Assembly: GCA_029288275.1 (NCBI GenBank)
Contig: JARIHM010000035.1
Span: forward strand, 1-22,850
Direction: 5' to 3'
DNA: 22,850 nucleotides
From: Candidatus Saccharimonadota bacterium
GTDB lineage: Bacteria; Patescibacteriota; Saccharimonadia; UBA4664
This document shows positions 8,033-15,148 of this stretch, in pieces. The position numbers and the translations under genes were made by a program. Each line of letters begins with the position of its first letter. The first letter of the stretch is position 1. Below the pieces are notes generated by a model. It did no database searches. It saw only the letters and a list, made by a program, of their open reading frames with translations, and had not been told where the DNA came from.

Positions 8033-8941
8033 TTACAGCGCCATCTGGACGGCCTTCACGACCTGGTCCAGGGTGTTCTGGTTGTTGGCCACAACCACGA
8101 GGTCGTAGTCCAGAGGATTGAGCGCCGGTTGCAGCGACAGGCTGCGATCGGACTCTACGCGGAGCCCCTGGGCACAGCCACCGGCCTCGAGGACGGCCCG
8201 AATGCCGCCGCAGTCCCATTCACCGCCGATGGAGGTGGTGATGGCACCCACCAGCCGCTCGCCGCCGTTGGCCACGAGAGCGTGGTGGTAGCCGTTGGAA
8301 CCGTAGTTCTGGATGGCCACCTGGCTCTGGAGTGTGCTGAACAGCCGGATGCAGCCTTCATTGTCGAAGATCTGCTTGTGGCTCTGGGGGCGGGCGAAGC
8401 CGGCGAAATTCTCCACCAGGAGGGTGGAGGTCCGCGTCATTTCGCCCTGCCACACTCGGCAGGTACGGGTAAGGCGGCCGTTGCTTGACTGGTAGGAGAG
8501 GGTGGTGCCCTCGCCCGTCGCGGCGCTCCAGATCCGGCCGGTGGCCGGGTCGGCGATCACCACGCCGGCGATCTCGCTGAGTTGGCGGTCGTAGAGCGTG
8601 AAAATCACTGTGGAGGTCGCAGCGCCGGCCAGGGCCGGGCGGCTGCCATCCACCGGATCGAGCCAGATGACGTAGCGGTCGCTACTAACATGCTCGGTCC
8701 AGCCGCTCTCCTCGCGGAGAACCGGCACATCCGGCAGCTGCTGTTGCAGAACCTCTGTGGCCACGTCCTCACTCTCGCGGTCGATCAAGCTCACAAGGGA
8801 GCCATCGAATGGCTTGAGCTCACTCGCGGTCACGACCCGCTCGCCGGTCTGGAACGGTCGGATCACCTCGATGGAGGCGTGGGCGGCTGCGGCAGCAGCC
8901 TTCTGGAAGCGGCGGAGCACATCATTATCCTGCGGAATCAT
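8033..8941 (-). CDS. Inositol-monophosphatase / 3'(2'),5'-bisphosphate-nucleotidase family enzyme
   Basis: 302 residues from the ATG at 8941. This start has AAGGG 7 bases upstream, while the earlier in-frame ATG at 8971 abuts the previous gene's hairpin. The metal-dependent lithium-sensitive phosphatase signature is present: LREESGW with E77-E78, WLDPVDGSRP with DPVDG at 95-99, and GGEWDCGG with W242-D243 near the end. Known members remove phosphate from inositol phosphates, fructose-1,6-bisphosphate, or the 3'-phosphate of PAP. The substrate here cannot be assigned. DPVDGSRP replaces the more usual DPIDGT. Base composition is clearly richer in G and C than the flanking operons, as in its upstream partner, the 2H phosphoesterase, and the two look like one transferred unit. 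Both could act on nucleotide phosphates, which is an inference from the pairing. Confidence 0.88.
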   Translation of the reverse strand: MIPQDNDVLRRFQKAAAAAAHASIEVIRPFQTGERVVTASELKPFDGSLVSLIDRESEDVATEVLQQQLPDVPVLREESGWTEHVSSDRYVIWLDPVDGSRPALAGAATSTVIFTLYDRQLSEIAGVVIADPATGRIWSAATGEGTTLSYQSSNGRLTRTCRVWQGEMTRTSTLLVENFAGFARPQSHKQIFDNEGCIRLFSTLQSQVAIQNYGSNGYHHALVANGGERLVGAITTSIGGEWDCGGIRAVLEAGGCAQGLRVESDRSLSLQPALNPLDYDLVVVANNQNTLDQVVKAVQMAL

Positions 8942-8973
8942 TGTTTGCCCTTCTGGATAGAGGATACGCATTA

Positions 8974-9003
8974 GCGGCCCGTCCTCGTGGGAGGACGGGC
9001 CGC
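8974..9003 (-). terminator. Perfect 13-bp G/C-rich hairpin between the two insert genes
   Basis: GCGGCCCGTCCTC pairs exactly with GAGGACGGGCCGC around the 4-base loop GTGG. It starts 8 bases after the stop of the 2H gene. There is no T-tract on either side, so it may be a partial terminator or a stabiliser of the upstream message rather than a full stop. The downstream gene probably depends on read-through. Confidence 0.6.
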
Positions 9004-9011
9004 GGGGAGCC

Positions 9012-9758
9012 TCAGAGGCCCCAGCTGTTCACGATCTCCAACTGGAAACCCTGCTTGGGGTCCGGGCTGGTGTTGAAGTAACCCACGAAGACGCTCGCGG
9101 CATGGTGCTTGCCCACGGCCGGCTGGGACTGGAGCAGCTTGAGCAGCTCATCCACCTGCGGCGTGGAGCGCGGGAAGCTGGCCGCGAAGCGGTTCACCGT
9201 GAGGTGGTACCCCCACGGCAGCTTGAGCCCGATGCCACGTGCCTGTGCCTCCTCGATGATCCGGACGCTCAGGGCGTCCAGCTCCGCCGAAGGCTCGCCG
9301 GGCACGACCACCGTCTGACCGTTGGTTACCGGTTCCCGGAAGGTGATGCTCAGCCCGGTCTTGGTGCATTCGGACACGGCCTGCTCCACGGCGCTTCGCA
9401 GCTCGGTGACGATGGACGTGAAGTCCGCGTCGCCGTCCGGAAGCAGCACACCGGGGGCCAGCTTGTAGTCGCTGACGGTGGCGTGCAGGTTACGCGAGTC
9501 GTAGGTCAACGACTGGCCCCCGAGCACCGACTGCACCCTCTGTGAGAGGGTGTCGACGGGGCTGGTGAGCGGGTCGTTGAACCTGTAGCCGACCAGGAAG
9601 GCCGACTGCGGGTCGATGTTCTTGGTGTTGCGTTCGAGGCCGGGGCCGGAGTCGCTGTTGTTGGCGACGAGGCCGTCCTGGGCGGCCTGGAACGCGTTCT
9701 GGTAGATCTGCCGGGACTTCGCCAGGCGGTCATCCAGGGACGGAATGTCGAGGGACAT
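9012..9758 (-). CDS. 2H phosphoesterase-like protein (2'-5' RNA ligase superfamily)
   Basis: 248 residues from the ATG at 9758. AGGGAG lies 8 bases before it, whereas the earlier in-frame ATG at 9785 has no ribosome site and falls almost on the expected transcription start. Two H-x-T motifs occur about 93 residues apart: H92-A-T-V and H185-L-T-V, each after a short hydrophobic strand. This pair defines the 2H superfamily, whose members cut or join 2',5' or cyclic 2',3' phosphodiester bonds. The protein has an additional N-terminal part of about 85 residues (polar, with LERNTKNIDPQSAFLVGYRF) that is longer than in compact 2H enzymes. Composition is strongly G/C-rich: bases 9181-9240 hold 41 G or C out of 60. 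It is the first gene of a two-gene unit with the IMPase-like enzyme. The motif call is solid; the substrate is unknown. Confidence 0.75.
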   Translation of the reverse strand: MSLDIPSLDDRLAKSRQIYQNAFQAAQDGLVANNSDSGPGLERNTKNIDPQSAFLVGYRFNDPLTSPVDTLSQRVQSVLGGQSLTYDSRNLHATVSDYKLAPGVLLPDGDADFTSIVTELRSAVEQAVSECTKTGLSITFREPVTNGQTVVVPGEPSAELDALSVRIIEEAQARGIGLKLPWGYHLTVNRFAASFPRSTPQVDELLKLLQSQPAVGKHHAASVFVGYFNTSPDPKQGFQLEIVNSWGL

Positions 9759-9805
9759 CAGGTACTCCCTAAGGGGGAGGGACATAGACCGAATAACTAT
9801 AGCAT

Positions 9806-9811
9806 ATTATA
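9806..9811 (-). promoter_or_regulatory. Consensus -10 box (TATAAT) for the 2H/IMPase unit
   Basis: A perfect TATAAT on the minus strand lies in an A/T-rich patch (9786-9840). The expected start, about 9799, leaves a leader of roughly 40 bases with AGGGAG before the ATG at 9758. No good -35 is seen at 16-18 bases; TTGCAA is only 7 bases away. Confidence 0.5.
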
Positions 9812-9861
9812 GGCAATTTTGCAATATATTAGGAGGTTTAGTCCGGAGTACCTCATAAGGA

Positions 9862-9888
9862 AAAGCGCTTGCTTTTTGCAAGCGCTTT
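9862..9888 (-). terminator. Terminator of the methyltransferase gene
   Basis: AAAGCGCTTGC pairs with GCAAGCGCTTT (11 bp) around a TTTTT loop. It starts 19 bases after the stop at 9908. The minus-strand copy ends in CGCTTTTCC, which supplies a short T run. Confidence 0.75.
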
Positions 9889-9907
9889 GAGCAGGAACCG
9901 CCTTACT

Positions 9908-10825
9908 CTAGCTGATCTTCTGACCCACCATCAGCATGTCTTCGGAACCCACCCGGGACCAATTCTTGAGTGCTGCCGAAGAGCCTTTTACGAGCGATCG
10001 CTTGAGCGGGCTCAGCGTGTGGCCTTCATTCTTACCGCCCACCAAATTGGCTGCTGTCGACAGGAAAAACAGCGAGTCTGCCCCGAAGTATTGCTTGGCT
10101 AAAGGCGCAAAACCACCCTGAGCCAAAGCATGGCTAAGGGAATTCTCGTTAAAATGGTGGAGATGCACCGGCACCTGCCAATAGCCCCAGTAGCGACCAA
10201 AGAGCCGAGCGGTCCGCGAATTAGCATTTGGGACAATAATGACAATCTTGCCATTGTCGTTCAGGAGCGAGCTGAGGAGCTTAAGCTGGGACGTGGGATC
10301 GGCGATATGCTCAAGGGCGTGGCTCATAACGATAATATCGAAACGCTCATCCGCAGAAGCCACATAGTCTTCGAGCGACATATGGTGAACATTTAGACCG
10401 TGTTCACGAGCGTAGGCAACGGCCTCTCCGTCTATTTCGACACCGGTCACATCAAAGCCGCGCTGTTTCAGCTCCTGCAATAGGAAGCCGTACATGCACC
10501 CGATCTCTAGTACCCGCTGAGTCTGACCAAGCTGGGCAATGTAATCTGAGTAGAGCCGAGCCCGATACTCCTTTTCTGGCCGAATGAGGTAGTGGGCATC
10601 ATAGGAGTAATTTTCGTTGTAGACGGTTGAGAGCTTTTCAAGATCGGGGATGGGAGTGGTAAAAATATGGCGACAGGCAGGGCAGCGGACAAGCTGATAC
10701 GGCTCCGGGCTGTATACCGACGACACATTTCGACGGTGGTATGACGTGCGAGCATTCCCGCAGATTGGACAAGCCGGCGTCTGTTCTTCGGCTTTTTGAT
10801 CTCCCGTAATTTCTGTGACTGCCAT
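9908..10825 (-). CDS. Class I SAM-dependent methyltransferase with N-terminal zinc ribbon
   Basis: 305 residues from the ATG at 10825, which has GAGGGG 5 bases upstream; the GTG at 10840 lies 5' of this site. An N-terminal four-cysteine ribbon (C19-P-I-C22 and C48-P-A-C51) precedes the Rossmann methyltransferase core. SAM-binding motif I is VLEIGCMYGF (105-114), followed by GVEID and IVMSHALEHIADP. NGKIVIIVPN then completes the core, with HHFNENSL beyond it. Proteins of this ribbon-plus-methyltransferase layout are common in sugar and surface-polymer clusters, where many methylate deoxysugars or capsule units. It stands alone, with its own terminator and a likely promoter, between the G/C-rich insert and a divergent YdcF-like gene. 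A role in methylating the envelope glycan made by the flanking clusters is likely but inferred. Confidence 0.88.
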   Translation of the reverse strand: MAVTEITGDQKAEEQTPACPICGNARTSYHRRNVSSVYSPEPYQLVRCPACRHIFTTPIPDLEKLSTVYNENYSYDAHYLIRPEKEYRARLYSDYIAQLGQTQRVLEIGCMYGFLLQELKQRGFDVTGVEIDGEAVAYAREHGLNVHHMSLEDYVASADERFDIIVMSHALEHIADPTSQLKLLSSLLNDNGKIVIIVPNANSRTARLFGRYWGYWQVPVHLHHFNENSLSHALAQGGFAPLAKQYFGADSLFFLSTAANLVGGKNEGHTLSPLKRSLVKGSSAALKNWSRVGSEDMLMVGQKIS

Positions 10826-10859
10826 ATATCCCCTCAACACCTAGCTCAACAATGACCTA

Positions 10860-10888
10860 ACCATAGCAGCTTTCGGAAGGAGCCTCAA
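10860..10888 (-). promoter_or_regulatory. Likely sigma-70 type promoter of the methyltransferase gene
   Basis: TTGAGG (10883-10888) and TATGGT (10860-10865) on the minus strand are separated by exactly 17 bases. Each matches 4 of 6 consensus bases. The spacing and position, about 35 bases before the ATG at 10825, support it. Confidence 0.4.
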
Positions 10889-11002
10889 GCCATAGCGAAA
10901 GAAGAGCTTGCAGTTGAATTCTTGCTGTAATCATTTTATTGTCGAGGCGCTGGTCTTGCTGCATTCATCTCTGAAAGCAGGTGTCAATTGAGGGCCCCCA
11001 GA

Positions 11003-11656
11003 GTGTATGGTCCAGGCGACTGGCGACTCAAGCAAGTGCAGGCTGTGGCGCGAACGAAGCGGCACGAACGGGATTTTGCGGGTTCGGTGTTGATTATGAT
11101 CGACAGCCAGCCGCCACTGGAGAAGCACGCACTGCCTAATCGTGAGTATGTAGTGCGGCTCCAAGAGGGCCGAAAGCTAGTGTATGAGCAGCACGAGCTG
11201 GGTTACAAAGTAACCCTGTACTTGCCTGGTAGCCGCGCTGAAGGCGACGCTATTTCGCTCAGTCAAGCCGCGCAAAATTACTTGCAGACGCTCGGCGGAC
11301 TGCCTGAGGGCGTACAGATATTGGGCGATGAGATTAATGATGACCGCCTGGAGGGGGTCTACAATACAGCCGATGCCGCTGAGCGTGCTGCCGGGCTGTT
11401 CAAAACCCACCAGTATGGCCGTATCATTGTGCTCATTGGCAAAAACCAGTTGACGCGGGCGCGGCTGCATTTTGCCTGGTTTGGGGTAGTACCGAAGTTC
11501 CGGGTGGTGCCTGCGCCGGAGTATCGCCGATCTATGCTCGGCGAGCTAGGGCTGACCGTCTGGACCTATTTACTGGATCCAGATTGGCAGGATCAACGCC
11601 GGCTTATGGCACGATGGTCACGCCGCCGGCCTCAGCCGCGCAGCCTCAGGAGGTGA
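11003..11656 (+). CDS. YdcF/DUF218-like protein
   Basis: About 217 residues. Start placed at the GTG at 11003, which has GAGGG 8 bases upstream; a TTG at 10988 and an ATG at 11096 are alternatives. The ATG would cut off the first strand (SVLIMIDSQ), so it is less likely. The DUF218 pattern is visible: a first hydrophobic strand, then YVVRLQEGRKLVYEQ, YLPGSRAEGDAISLSQAAQNYL, ILGDEINDD, YNTADAAERAAGLFK, IIVLIGKNQLTRARLHF. Family members include YdcF and SanA of E. coli; their function is poorly known and linked to envelope integrity. Unlike SanA, this one shows no N-terminal membrane helix, and the end is rich in Arg. It is the only plus-strand gene between 1 and 16700, standing between the methyltransferase and rmlA with its own terminator. 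Confidence 0.72.
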   Translation: MYGPGDWRLKQVQAVARTKRHERDFAGSVLIMIDSQPPLEKHALPNREYVVRLQEGRKLVYEQHELGYKVTLYLPGSRAEGDAISLSQAAQNYLQTLGGLPEGVQILGDEINDDRLEGVYNTADAAERAAGLFKTHQYGRIIVLIGKNQLTRARLHFAWFGVVPKFRVVPAPEYRRSMLGELGLTVWTYLLDPDWQDQRRLMARWSRRRPQPRSLRR

Positions 11657-11675
11657 GCTATTCGCTAAAACTGTT

Positions 11676-11703
11676 CGGCCGGAGGGCTAATGCCCTCCGG
11701 CCG
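11676..11703 (+). terminator. Terminator of the YdcF-like gene
   Basis: A 12-bp perfect stem (CGGCCGGAGGGC with its complement) around a TAAT loop, followed by TTTTCC on the plus strand. It sits between the convergent YdcF-like and rmlA genes and may serve both directions. Confidence 0.85.
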
Positions 11704-11708
11704 TTTTC

Positions 11709-12569
11709 CTATCCCAGCAAACCCACTAGATAGCGCCCATACCCGCTCTTTTTAAGCGGTTCGGCCAGCTTGGCTAATTGTTCGGCAGTGATGAAACCTT
11801 CGCGCCAGGCTGTTTCTTCCACGCAGCCGATCTTGAGACCCTGGCGGTCCTCAATTACTTGAATAAACTGGGCCGCCTCCATCATTGAGGCGAAAGTGCC
11901 GGTATCGAGCCAGGCTGTGCCACGATCGAGCAGATGAACGTTAAGCTTGTTTTGGCTCAGATAAGCCTGATTAACCGAAGTAATTTCGATCTCACCGCGG
12001 CCACTGGGTTCGACATTTTTGGCGATCTCAACCACGTTGTTATCATAAAAATACAGGCCGGTGACCGCATAGTTGCTTTTGGGTTTGGCGGGCTTCTCTT
12101 CAATTGAAATCGCCCGTTTTTCGGCGTCAAACTCAACTACACCGTACCGTTCCGGGTCGGATACGTGGTAAGCAAACACCACGCCGCCATCAGGATCGGT
12201 ATAGTCTTTGAGCTGATCGCCCAGGCCGACGCCGTAGTAGATGTTATCACCGAGAATAAGTGAGACTTTGTCGGAGCCAATGAAGTCGGCACCCACAATG
12301 AAGGCATCGGCCAGGCCGCGCGGCTCTGGTTGCACGGCGTACTCGAACCGGCAGCCCAGCTGGGAGCCGTCACCGAGCAGGCGCTGGAACTGATCTTGAT
12401 CCTGCGGTGTGGTAATGATGAGAATCTCTCGAATGCCAGCCCCCATCAGCGTGGCGAGCGGGTAGTAGATCATCGGCTTGTCATAGATCGGCATGATCTG
12501 CTTAGAGATGCCTTGAGTAATGGGGTAGAGACGAGTGCCGGAACCGCCGGCCAAAATAACGCCCTTCAT
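11709..12569 (-). CDS. rmlA: Glucose-1-phosphate thymidylyltransferase RmlA
   Basis: 286 residues, the usual RmlA length. It makes dTDP-glucose from dTTP and glucose-1-phosphate, the first step of dTDP-rhamnose synthesis. Seen in sequence: the nucleotide-binding GGSGTRLYPIT (8-18), SKQIMPIYDKPMIYYPL with the conserved Lys, LGDNIYYG holding the metal Asp, SIEEKPAKPKSNYAVTGLYFYD, and RGTAWLDTGT. These residues are all as in active enzymes. It is the last gene of the rml cluster, although its reaction comes first in the pathway. The ATG lies 7 bases from a perfect 15-bp hairpin that includes its own ribosome site (see 12577-12617), so its translation may be controlled apart from the rest of the operon. 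The identification is firm. Confidence 0.96.
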   Translation of the reverse strand: MKGVILAGGSGTRLYPITQGISKQIMPIYDKPMIYYPLATLMGAGIREILIITTPQDQDQFQRLLGDGSQLGCRFEYAVQPEPRGLADAFIVGADFIGSDKVSLILGDNIYYGVGLGDQLKDYTDPDGGVVFAYHVSDPERYGVVEFDAEKRAISIEEKPAKPKSNYAVTGLYFYDNNVVEIAKNVEPSGRGEIEITSVNQAYLSQNKLNVHLLDRGTAWLDTGTFASMMEAAQFIQVIEDRQGLKIGCVEETAWREGFITAEQLAKLAEPLKKSGYGRYLVGLLG

Positions 12570-12576
12570 AACAGAA

Positions 12577-12617
12577 ATCCTACCTGTGTTACCGGCTTAT
12601 GATAACACAGGTAGGAT
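12577..12617 (-). promoter_or_regulatory. 15-bp perfect hairpin that includes the rmlA ribosome-binding site
   Basis: ATCCTACCTGTGTTA and TAACACAGGTAGGAT pair over 15 bases with an 11-base loop. In the minus-strand message the 3' arm carries AGGTAGGA, the only SD-like site ahead of the rmlA ATG at 12569. The hairpin starts 11 bases after the NUDIX stop and is followed by TTCTGTT. It may be a terminator/attenuator, a translational switch, or both. Confidence 0.65.
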
Positions 12618-12628
12618 ATGAGGGAGCG

Positions 12629-13189
12629 TTAGCCCAGATGCAACCTGAGCTTGAGCAGGGCGGCCAGAGTCTTGCTGTCGGTGATTTCGTTGCGCCGGGC
12701 CATAGCCCAGGCCTCATCGGGCGTGACCCATCGCCAGTCCGTGATGCCTTCCTCGGCGGCCTGGTTGGCGCCAAGCTCGGTCAGGCCAGTCGCCAGAAAG
12801 ACAATGCCGCGAGCCGCACAGATGCTTGTGGCTTCGTCGATGGGCCCAAGGTCAACCCACTTCGCAGCTTGCAACCCAGTTTCTTCGGCCAATTCACGCC
12901 GGCCAGCGTCCTCGGCATCTTCTTCGTCACTGTCACAGCCCCCAGCGGGAAACTCCCATAACAGGTCGTCGGATGGGTAGCGCATCAACCGGATTAGCAG
13001 GATCTGACCCTCAGCGTTCTGGGGAATCACTAGGGCAAATCCCGGAGCCTCGATGTAGGTATAAACGCCAGGTTTGCCGTTGGGCTTGGTGACCTGGTCC
13101 TCGTGCAATGTGAACCAGCGGGTTCGGTGAACTTCCCTTGTCGAGTTGCGCTGCCAGGGGCCGCGCTGCTCAATCATCTGATCGGGCAC
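12629..13189 (-). CDS. NUDIX hydrolase (ADP-ribose pyrophosphatase-like), paralog A
   Basis: 186 residues from the GTG at 13189, which has AAGGAG 5 bases upstream and lies just behind the rmlD stop. The longer frame to 13246 would overlap rmlD for no gain, and the ATG at 13177 has no ribosome site. The NUDIX box is complete: G-x5-E-x7-REL-x-EE-x-G read in GCDSDEEDAEDAGRRELAEE, then TGL. An N-terminal beta region (EVHRTRWFTLHEDQVTKPNG) is shared with ADP-ribose pyrophosphatase-like members, and also with the other NUDIX gene of this cluster. NUDIX enzymes split nucleoside diphosphates linked to another group. Here, between rmlD and rmlA, it could remove unwanted dTDP- or ADP-linked compounds, but nothing in the sequence fixes the substrate. 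Confidence 0.88.
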   Translation of the reverse strand: MPDQMIEQRGPWQRNSTREVHRTRWFTLHEDQVTKPNGKPGVYTYIEAPGFALVIPQNAEGQILLIRLMRYPSDDLLWEFPAGGCDSDEEDAEDAGRRELAEETGLQAAKWVDLGPIDEATSICAARGIVFLATGLTELGANQAAEEGITDWRWVTPDEAWAMARRNEITDSKTLAALLKLRLHLG

Positions 13190-13197
13190 AATGCTCC

Positions 13198-14049
13198 TTA
13201 GGCTTGGTCTTGGTGGGCAATATACGTTGCCAGGTCCTCGCGCCAATCGCGTGGGGTAAAGCCAGCGGTCTTGATCTTAGCCAGATCAAGTGTACTTTGC
13301 AAGGGGCGTGGAGCGGCTTCGGGCTTGTTCTTGAAATACTCGGCGGTGCTAATGCCCGTAACGGTGAGTTCATTGTGGCCAAGTTCCTGGAAGATGGCGC
13401 GCGTGATACCGGCCCAGGAGGCCGGCTCGCCGTCGCCCGACAGATTGTAGATACCGCTGGGTGCCTTCACCTTAAGCAAGTGCTCGATGGCGTCTACCAG
13501 CTGCTCGGTAAAGGTGAGCCGGCCGATCTGATCGTCCACCACGCTGGGCGAGATCCCCTTGGCCGCTAGGCCCATCATGGTGCGCACAAAGTTGGGCCCG
13601 TCGCCGATCAGCCACGATACGCGCAGAATGTAGTGCTGCGGCGCCGTGCCCACGGCGATGTCTCCAGCCGCCTTAGTCTGGGCATACACCCCAAGCGGCG
13701 TGACCAGCTCGTCCTCAGTGTGGGGCGAGGTGGTGCCGTCAAACACGTAATCACTCGACACATGCACCAGCGTAATCTGGTGCTGAGCCGCAAGGGCTGC
13801 CAGATTGGCCATGGCCTGAGCATTGATAGCCCAGGCCGCCCGTCGGCCCTCGGCGGTCTCGGCGCCATCGACGTTGGTGTAGGCGGCGGCATTTAAGATG
13901 ACGCTCACCTGACGCCAGTCGTAACTGGCTAGGAACTCACGGTCGGTGATGTCGAAGCTGTCGCGATCTACCGCCACAGCCTTAGGAAACCGCGCTTGCA
14001 GCGCCTTGCCGAGCTGTCCGTAGGCGCCAATAATCAGTGGCTGCTTCAT
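13198..14049 (-). CDS. rmlD: dTDP-4-dehydrorhamnose reductase RmlD
   Basis: 283 residues. It reduces dTDP-4-keto-L-rhamnose to dTDP-L-rhamnose with NAD(P)H, the last step of the pathway. The NAD(P)-binding GAYGQLGKAL (8-17), the family motif HVSSDYVFDGTTSPHTE (96-112), the catalytic Y122-x-x-x-K126 (VYAQTKAAGD) and the LRVSWL strand are all present. The ATG follows the rmlC stop with no gap, and its GGAGG ribosome site lies inside the end of rmlC, so the two are coupled. It is a stand-alone reductase, not fused to RmlC as in some actinobacteria. Confidence 0.95.
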   Translation of the reverse strand: MKQPLIIGAYGQLGKALQARFPKAVAVDRDSFDITDREFLASYDWRQVSVILNAAAYTNVDGAETAEGRRAAWAINAQAMANLAALAAQHQITLVHVSSDYVFDGTTSPHTEDELVTPLGVYAQTKAAGDIAVGTAPQHYILRVSWLIGDGPNFVRTMMGLAAKGISPSVVDDQIGRLTFTEQLVDAIEHLLKVKAPSGIYNLSGDGEPASWAGITRAIFQELGHNELTVTGISTAEYFKNKPEAAPRPLQSTLDLAKIKTAGFTPRDWREDLATYIAHQDQA

Positions 14050-14598
14050 CTAAACCTCCATTGGCGTTACGTCTTTGAGGAGCGGGTGGGCCAAATCCTT
14101 CTCAGAGCAGATGGCTTGCTCGCGATCAATCGGCCAGTCGATGCCCAGCTCGGGATCAAACAGGTTCACAAACGTGTATGCGGCCTCCGGGCTCCAGTGG
14201 GCATTCACCAGATAGGTGTAGGCCACATTGGGTTCGAGGGTTTGGTAGCCGTTAGCCACGCCGCGTGGCACGAACACCGCCTTATCGGGTGTAATTTCTA
14301 CTGTGAGCTTCTGGCCAAAGCTGGGCCCCTGGCGCAGGTCTACCCAGGCCCCCAGAACTTTACCAGTCGCTACCGAAATATACTTTTCCCACGGCTCGGC
14401 GTGCAGTCCGCGAGTAACGCCGCGCTCGGCGTTGAAGGATAGGTTATTCTGCACGATCTCAAATGCCGGCAGACCAAGTTTCTCGAGCTTGGCTTTCTGA
14501 TAGTTTTCCTTGAACCAGCCGCGGTTGTCGCCCCGCAAGTCTAGGTCGATGGTGTAGAAACCGGGGATATTAGTCTCATGAACGGCAAGCTCAGCCAT
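14050..14598 (-). CDS. rmlC: dTDP-4-dehydrorhamnose 3,5-epimerase RmlC
   Basis: 182 residues, a single cupin domain. It epimerises dTDP-4-keto-6-deoxyglucose at C3 and C5. Seen: QNNLSFNAERGVTRGLHAEPW with the conserved RGLH (63-66, H66 the likely base), VLGAWVDLRQG (81-91) and VFVPRGVANGYQTLE (108-122). The catalytic-region Tyr in YTYLVNAHWSPE follows. RGLHAEPW rather than RGLHYQ resembles, from memory, the RmlC half of actinobacterial fused RmlC-RmlD proteins. AAGGAG lies 7 bases before the ATG, and the gene overlaps the NUDIX stop by 8 bases. Position directly before rmlD supports a true epimerase. Confidence 0.93.
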   Translation of the reverse strand: MAELAVHETNIPGFYTIDLDLRGDNRGWFKENYQKAKLEKLGLPAFEIVQNNLSFNAERGVTRGLHAEPWEKYISVATGKVLGAWVDLRQGPSFGQKLTVEITPDKAVFVPRGVANGYQTLEPNVAYTYLVNAHWSPEAAYTFVNLFDPELGIDWPIDREQAICSEKDLAHPLLKDVTPMEV

Positions 14599-15148
14599 GA
14601 TGCTTCTCCTTCGTAGACGCTACCTGCAACAGGGCGATCGATAGGCCGCCAATAGTGGAAGCTACCTGAATTTCATTCGCCAGTAGCATGGCTTTAATTT
14701 GGGTCTGGGTAAAGAATCTCTGTTCGATGACGTCTTCATCCTCATCGAGTGTAGCATCAGTTGAACGAACATTTTGAGCCAAGAACATAGCGCCCGGAAA
14801 ATTGGCCACACCCACGGCCGAATACTCTGTACCTAGTAGAACCCAATTATCGCTTTCCAGGCCAGTCTCTTCGCGAAGTTCACGCTGTGCCGCTACCAAC
14901 AGCTCCTGGCCGTCAGAATGGCCGGACGGAATCTCCCACATCGGCGCATCTATAGTGTACCGATATTGTCGCTGCAGTAGGATATCGCCCGCTGCATTCA
15001 TGGGCACAATGTAGACCGCCGGGTGATGAATCTCAGCCACGCTGTAGATGAGAGGCTTGCCGTGATGGTTTAGAACTTCATCGCGTCGGACTCTCATCCA
15101 AGGGGTATGGTAAACCTCCTCGCTCGATTTGGTCTGCCATTTAGCCAT
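14591..15148 (-). CDS. NUDIX hydrolase (ADP-ribose pyrophosphatase-like), paralog B
   Basis: 185 residues. The core RELREETGL (89-97) of the NUDIX box is intact, but the first half (GHSDGQELLVAAQ) is one residue short of the G-x5-E-x7 consensus. The N-terminal part (EVYHTPWMRVRRDEVLNHHG) matches the other NUDIX gene of the cluster (EVHRTRWFTLHEDQVTKPNG), so the two are paralogs. It shares a TAATG stop/start overlap with rmlB and has AAGGG 6 bases upstream. It also overlaps rmlC by 8 bases, which makes it part of the same message. It probably splits a nucleoside-diphosphate compound. Its tight setting in the rhamnose operon suggests a house-cleaning or control role for nucleotide sugars, which is an inference. 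Confidence 0.87.
   Translation of the reverse strand: MAKWQTKSSEEVYHTPWMRVRRDEVLNHHGKPLIYSVAEIHHPAVYIVPMNAAGDILLQRQYRYTIDAPMWEIPSGHSDGQELLVAAQRELREETGLESDNWVLLGTEYSAVGVANFPGAMFLAQNVRSTDATLDEDEDVIEQRFFTQTQIKAMLLANEIQVASTIGGLSIALLQVASTKEKHHG

Noticed and set aside
8000..9545. Long plus-strand frames opposite the IMPase and 2H genes
   Set aside because: They are by-products of high G/C content; the minus-strand frames carry the catalytic motifs.
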